Part shown: in pieces, positions 14,155-14,521 of the stretch
How the letters are laid out: each line of letters opens with the position of its first letter
Position numbering within the stretch: position 1 is the stretch's first letter
Source of the DNA: Bacteroidota bacterium
GTDB lineage: Bacteria; Bacteroidota; Bacteroidia; Chitinophagales; Chitinophagaceae
Direction of reading: 5' to 3'
NCBI GenBank assembly: GCA_023411775.1
Contig: JAEYOL010000155.1
Location: forward strand, 1-14,521
Length of the DNA: 14,521 nt
Position numbers and translations under genes: made by a program
Notes under the pieces: generated by a model
What the model saw: the letters and a program-made list of their open reading frames with translations, nothing else
What the model was told of the DNA's origin: nothing
The model's database searches: none

Positions 14155-14521
14155 ATGCTTGTGAAAATATTACGACTTTTTTGCATGGCGCCCGCCATCT
14201 TTTTCCTTACCAGTTCTTATTCCCAATCCAATTTTACGCCCGGCTCGGTAGTAACTCAAAATGGTGAAACCATCGAAGGATTGATCGATTATCGCCAGTG
14301 GCGCAAGAATCCCAATTCCATCAAATTTCAATCAAACGCCAATGGCAGCCTGGTAACTTATGCTGTAAAGGATCTCGCATCTTTTGAGGTGCATGGGCTG
14401 GATCGGTATGTCTCTGCCGTCATTAAAAAAGATATTCGCCCTGTAGACATGGCCGAACTCGAAAGAGCTTTTGCTGATACTACTGTTACAGATACTGTTT
14501 TCCTCAGGCTCCTGGTTAGTG
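14155..14521 (+). CDS. Secreted protein of unknown function (cut by window edge)
   Basis: An open frame from the ATG at 14155 runs without a stop to the window end, 122 complete codons. It begins with a signal peptide: basic n-region (MLVKILRLFC), hydrophobic core (APAIFFL) and a likely cleavage after SSYSQS. The mature part starts NFTPGSVVTQNGETIEGLID followed by YRQWRKNPNSIKF. This resembles a common type of exported Bacteroidota protein in which a short beta-rich region with GxIDYRxWxxNP is followed by unknown sequence. No enzymatic motif is visible in the part present. An alternative ATG at 14185 would remove the basic n-region and is less likely. The remainder of the gene lies beyond the window. 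Confidence 0.75.
   Translation, partial: MLVKILRLFCMAPAIFFLTSSYSQSNFTPGSVVTQNGETIEGLIDYRQWRKNPNSIKFQSNANGSLVTYAVKDLASFEVHGLDRYVSAVIKKDIRPVDMAELERAFADTTVTDTVFLRLLVS

Overview
The window reads as chromosomal DNA of a Bacteroidota bacterium, most likely a member of the Chitinophagaceae or a close relative. The protein types fit this: an OppC-like permease with a long extracytoplasmic loop, a reaction-centre-type dihaem cytochrome c, a gnd-zwf-pgl operon and a stand-alone 2-oxoacid:ferredoxin oxidoreductase beta subunit. Starts lack Shine-Dalgarno sequences, and several start regions carry the Bacteroidota promoter signature (TTG or TTTG, about 19-20 bp, then TAnnTTTG). The assignment comes from reading the sequence only; no database search was possible.

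Layout. Positions 1-1051 are a tandem array of a non-coding unit of about 232 bp: four full copies and a truncated fifth. The array starts at the window edge, so it may extend further left. Positions 1052-1481 hold no convincing gene; they contain a tRNA T-arm-like relic and an AT-rich palindrome before the next gene. An Lrp/AsnC regulator (1482-1949, +) converges on a minus-strand group that is transcribed in the order alpha/beta hydrolase, family 2 glycosyltransferase, ABC permease (5500 down to 2041). Three tracts of 7-bp tandem repeats lie around these genes (2007-2034, 3168-3216, 3341-3403). The last one has become part of the glycosyltransferase reading frame.

A MarR regulator (5505-5945, +) starts head-to-head with the hydrolase. 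It has a textbook Bacteroidota promoter and a perfect 7-bp inverted repeat at the predicted transcription start. It is followed by a 597-residue acyl-CoA dehydrogenase, probably in the same operon. The dehydrogenase stop codon shares a CTAG with the stop codon of a convergent multi-spanning membrane protein (7786-8550, -).

Next comes a minus-strand operon for the oxidative pentose phosphate pathway, gnd-zwf-pgl (12864 down to 9160). It is followed 26 bp later by a small dihaem cytochrome c. Divergent from gnd is the beta subunit of a 2-oxoacid:ferredoxin oxidoreductase (13029-14057, +), with no alpha subunit in view. At the right edge a secreted protein of unknown function begins (14155 onward, cut by the window).

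The genes themselves are mostly ordinary metabolism. The unusual content is non-coding: the 232-bp array with conserved hairpins and mosaic variants, the period-7 repeats including one captured as a protein tail, and the compact MarR control region that overlaps the hydrolase 5' end. I see no CRISPR array, insertion sequence, prophage or defence system.
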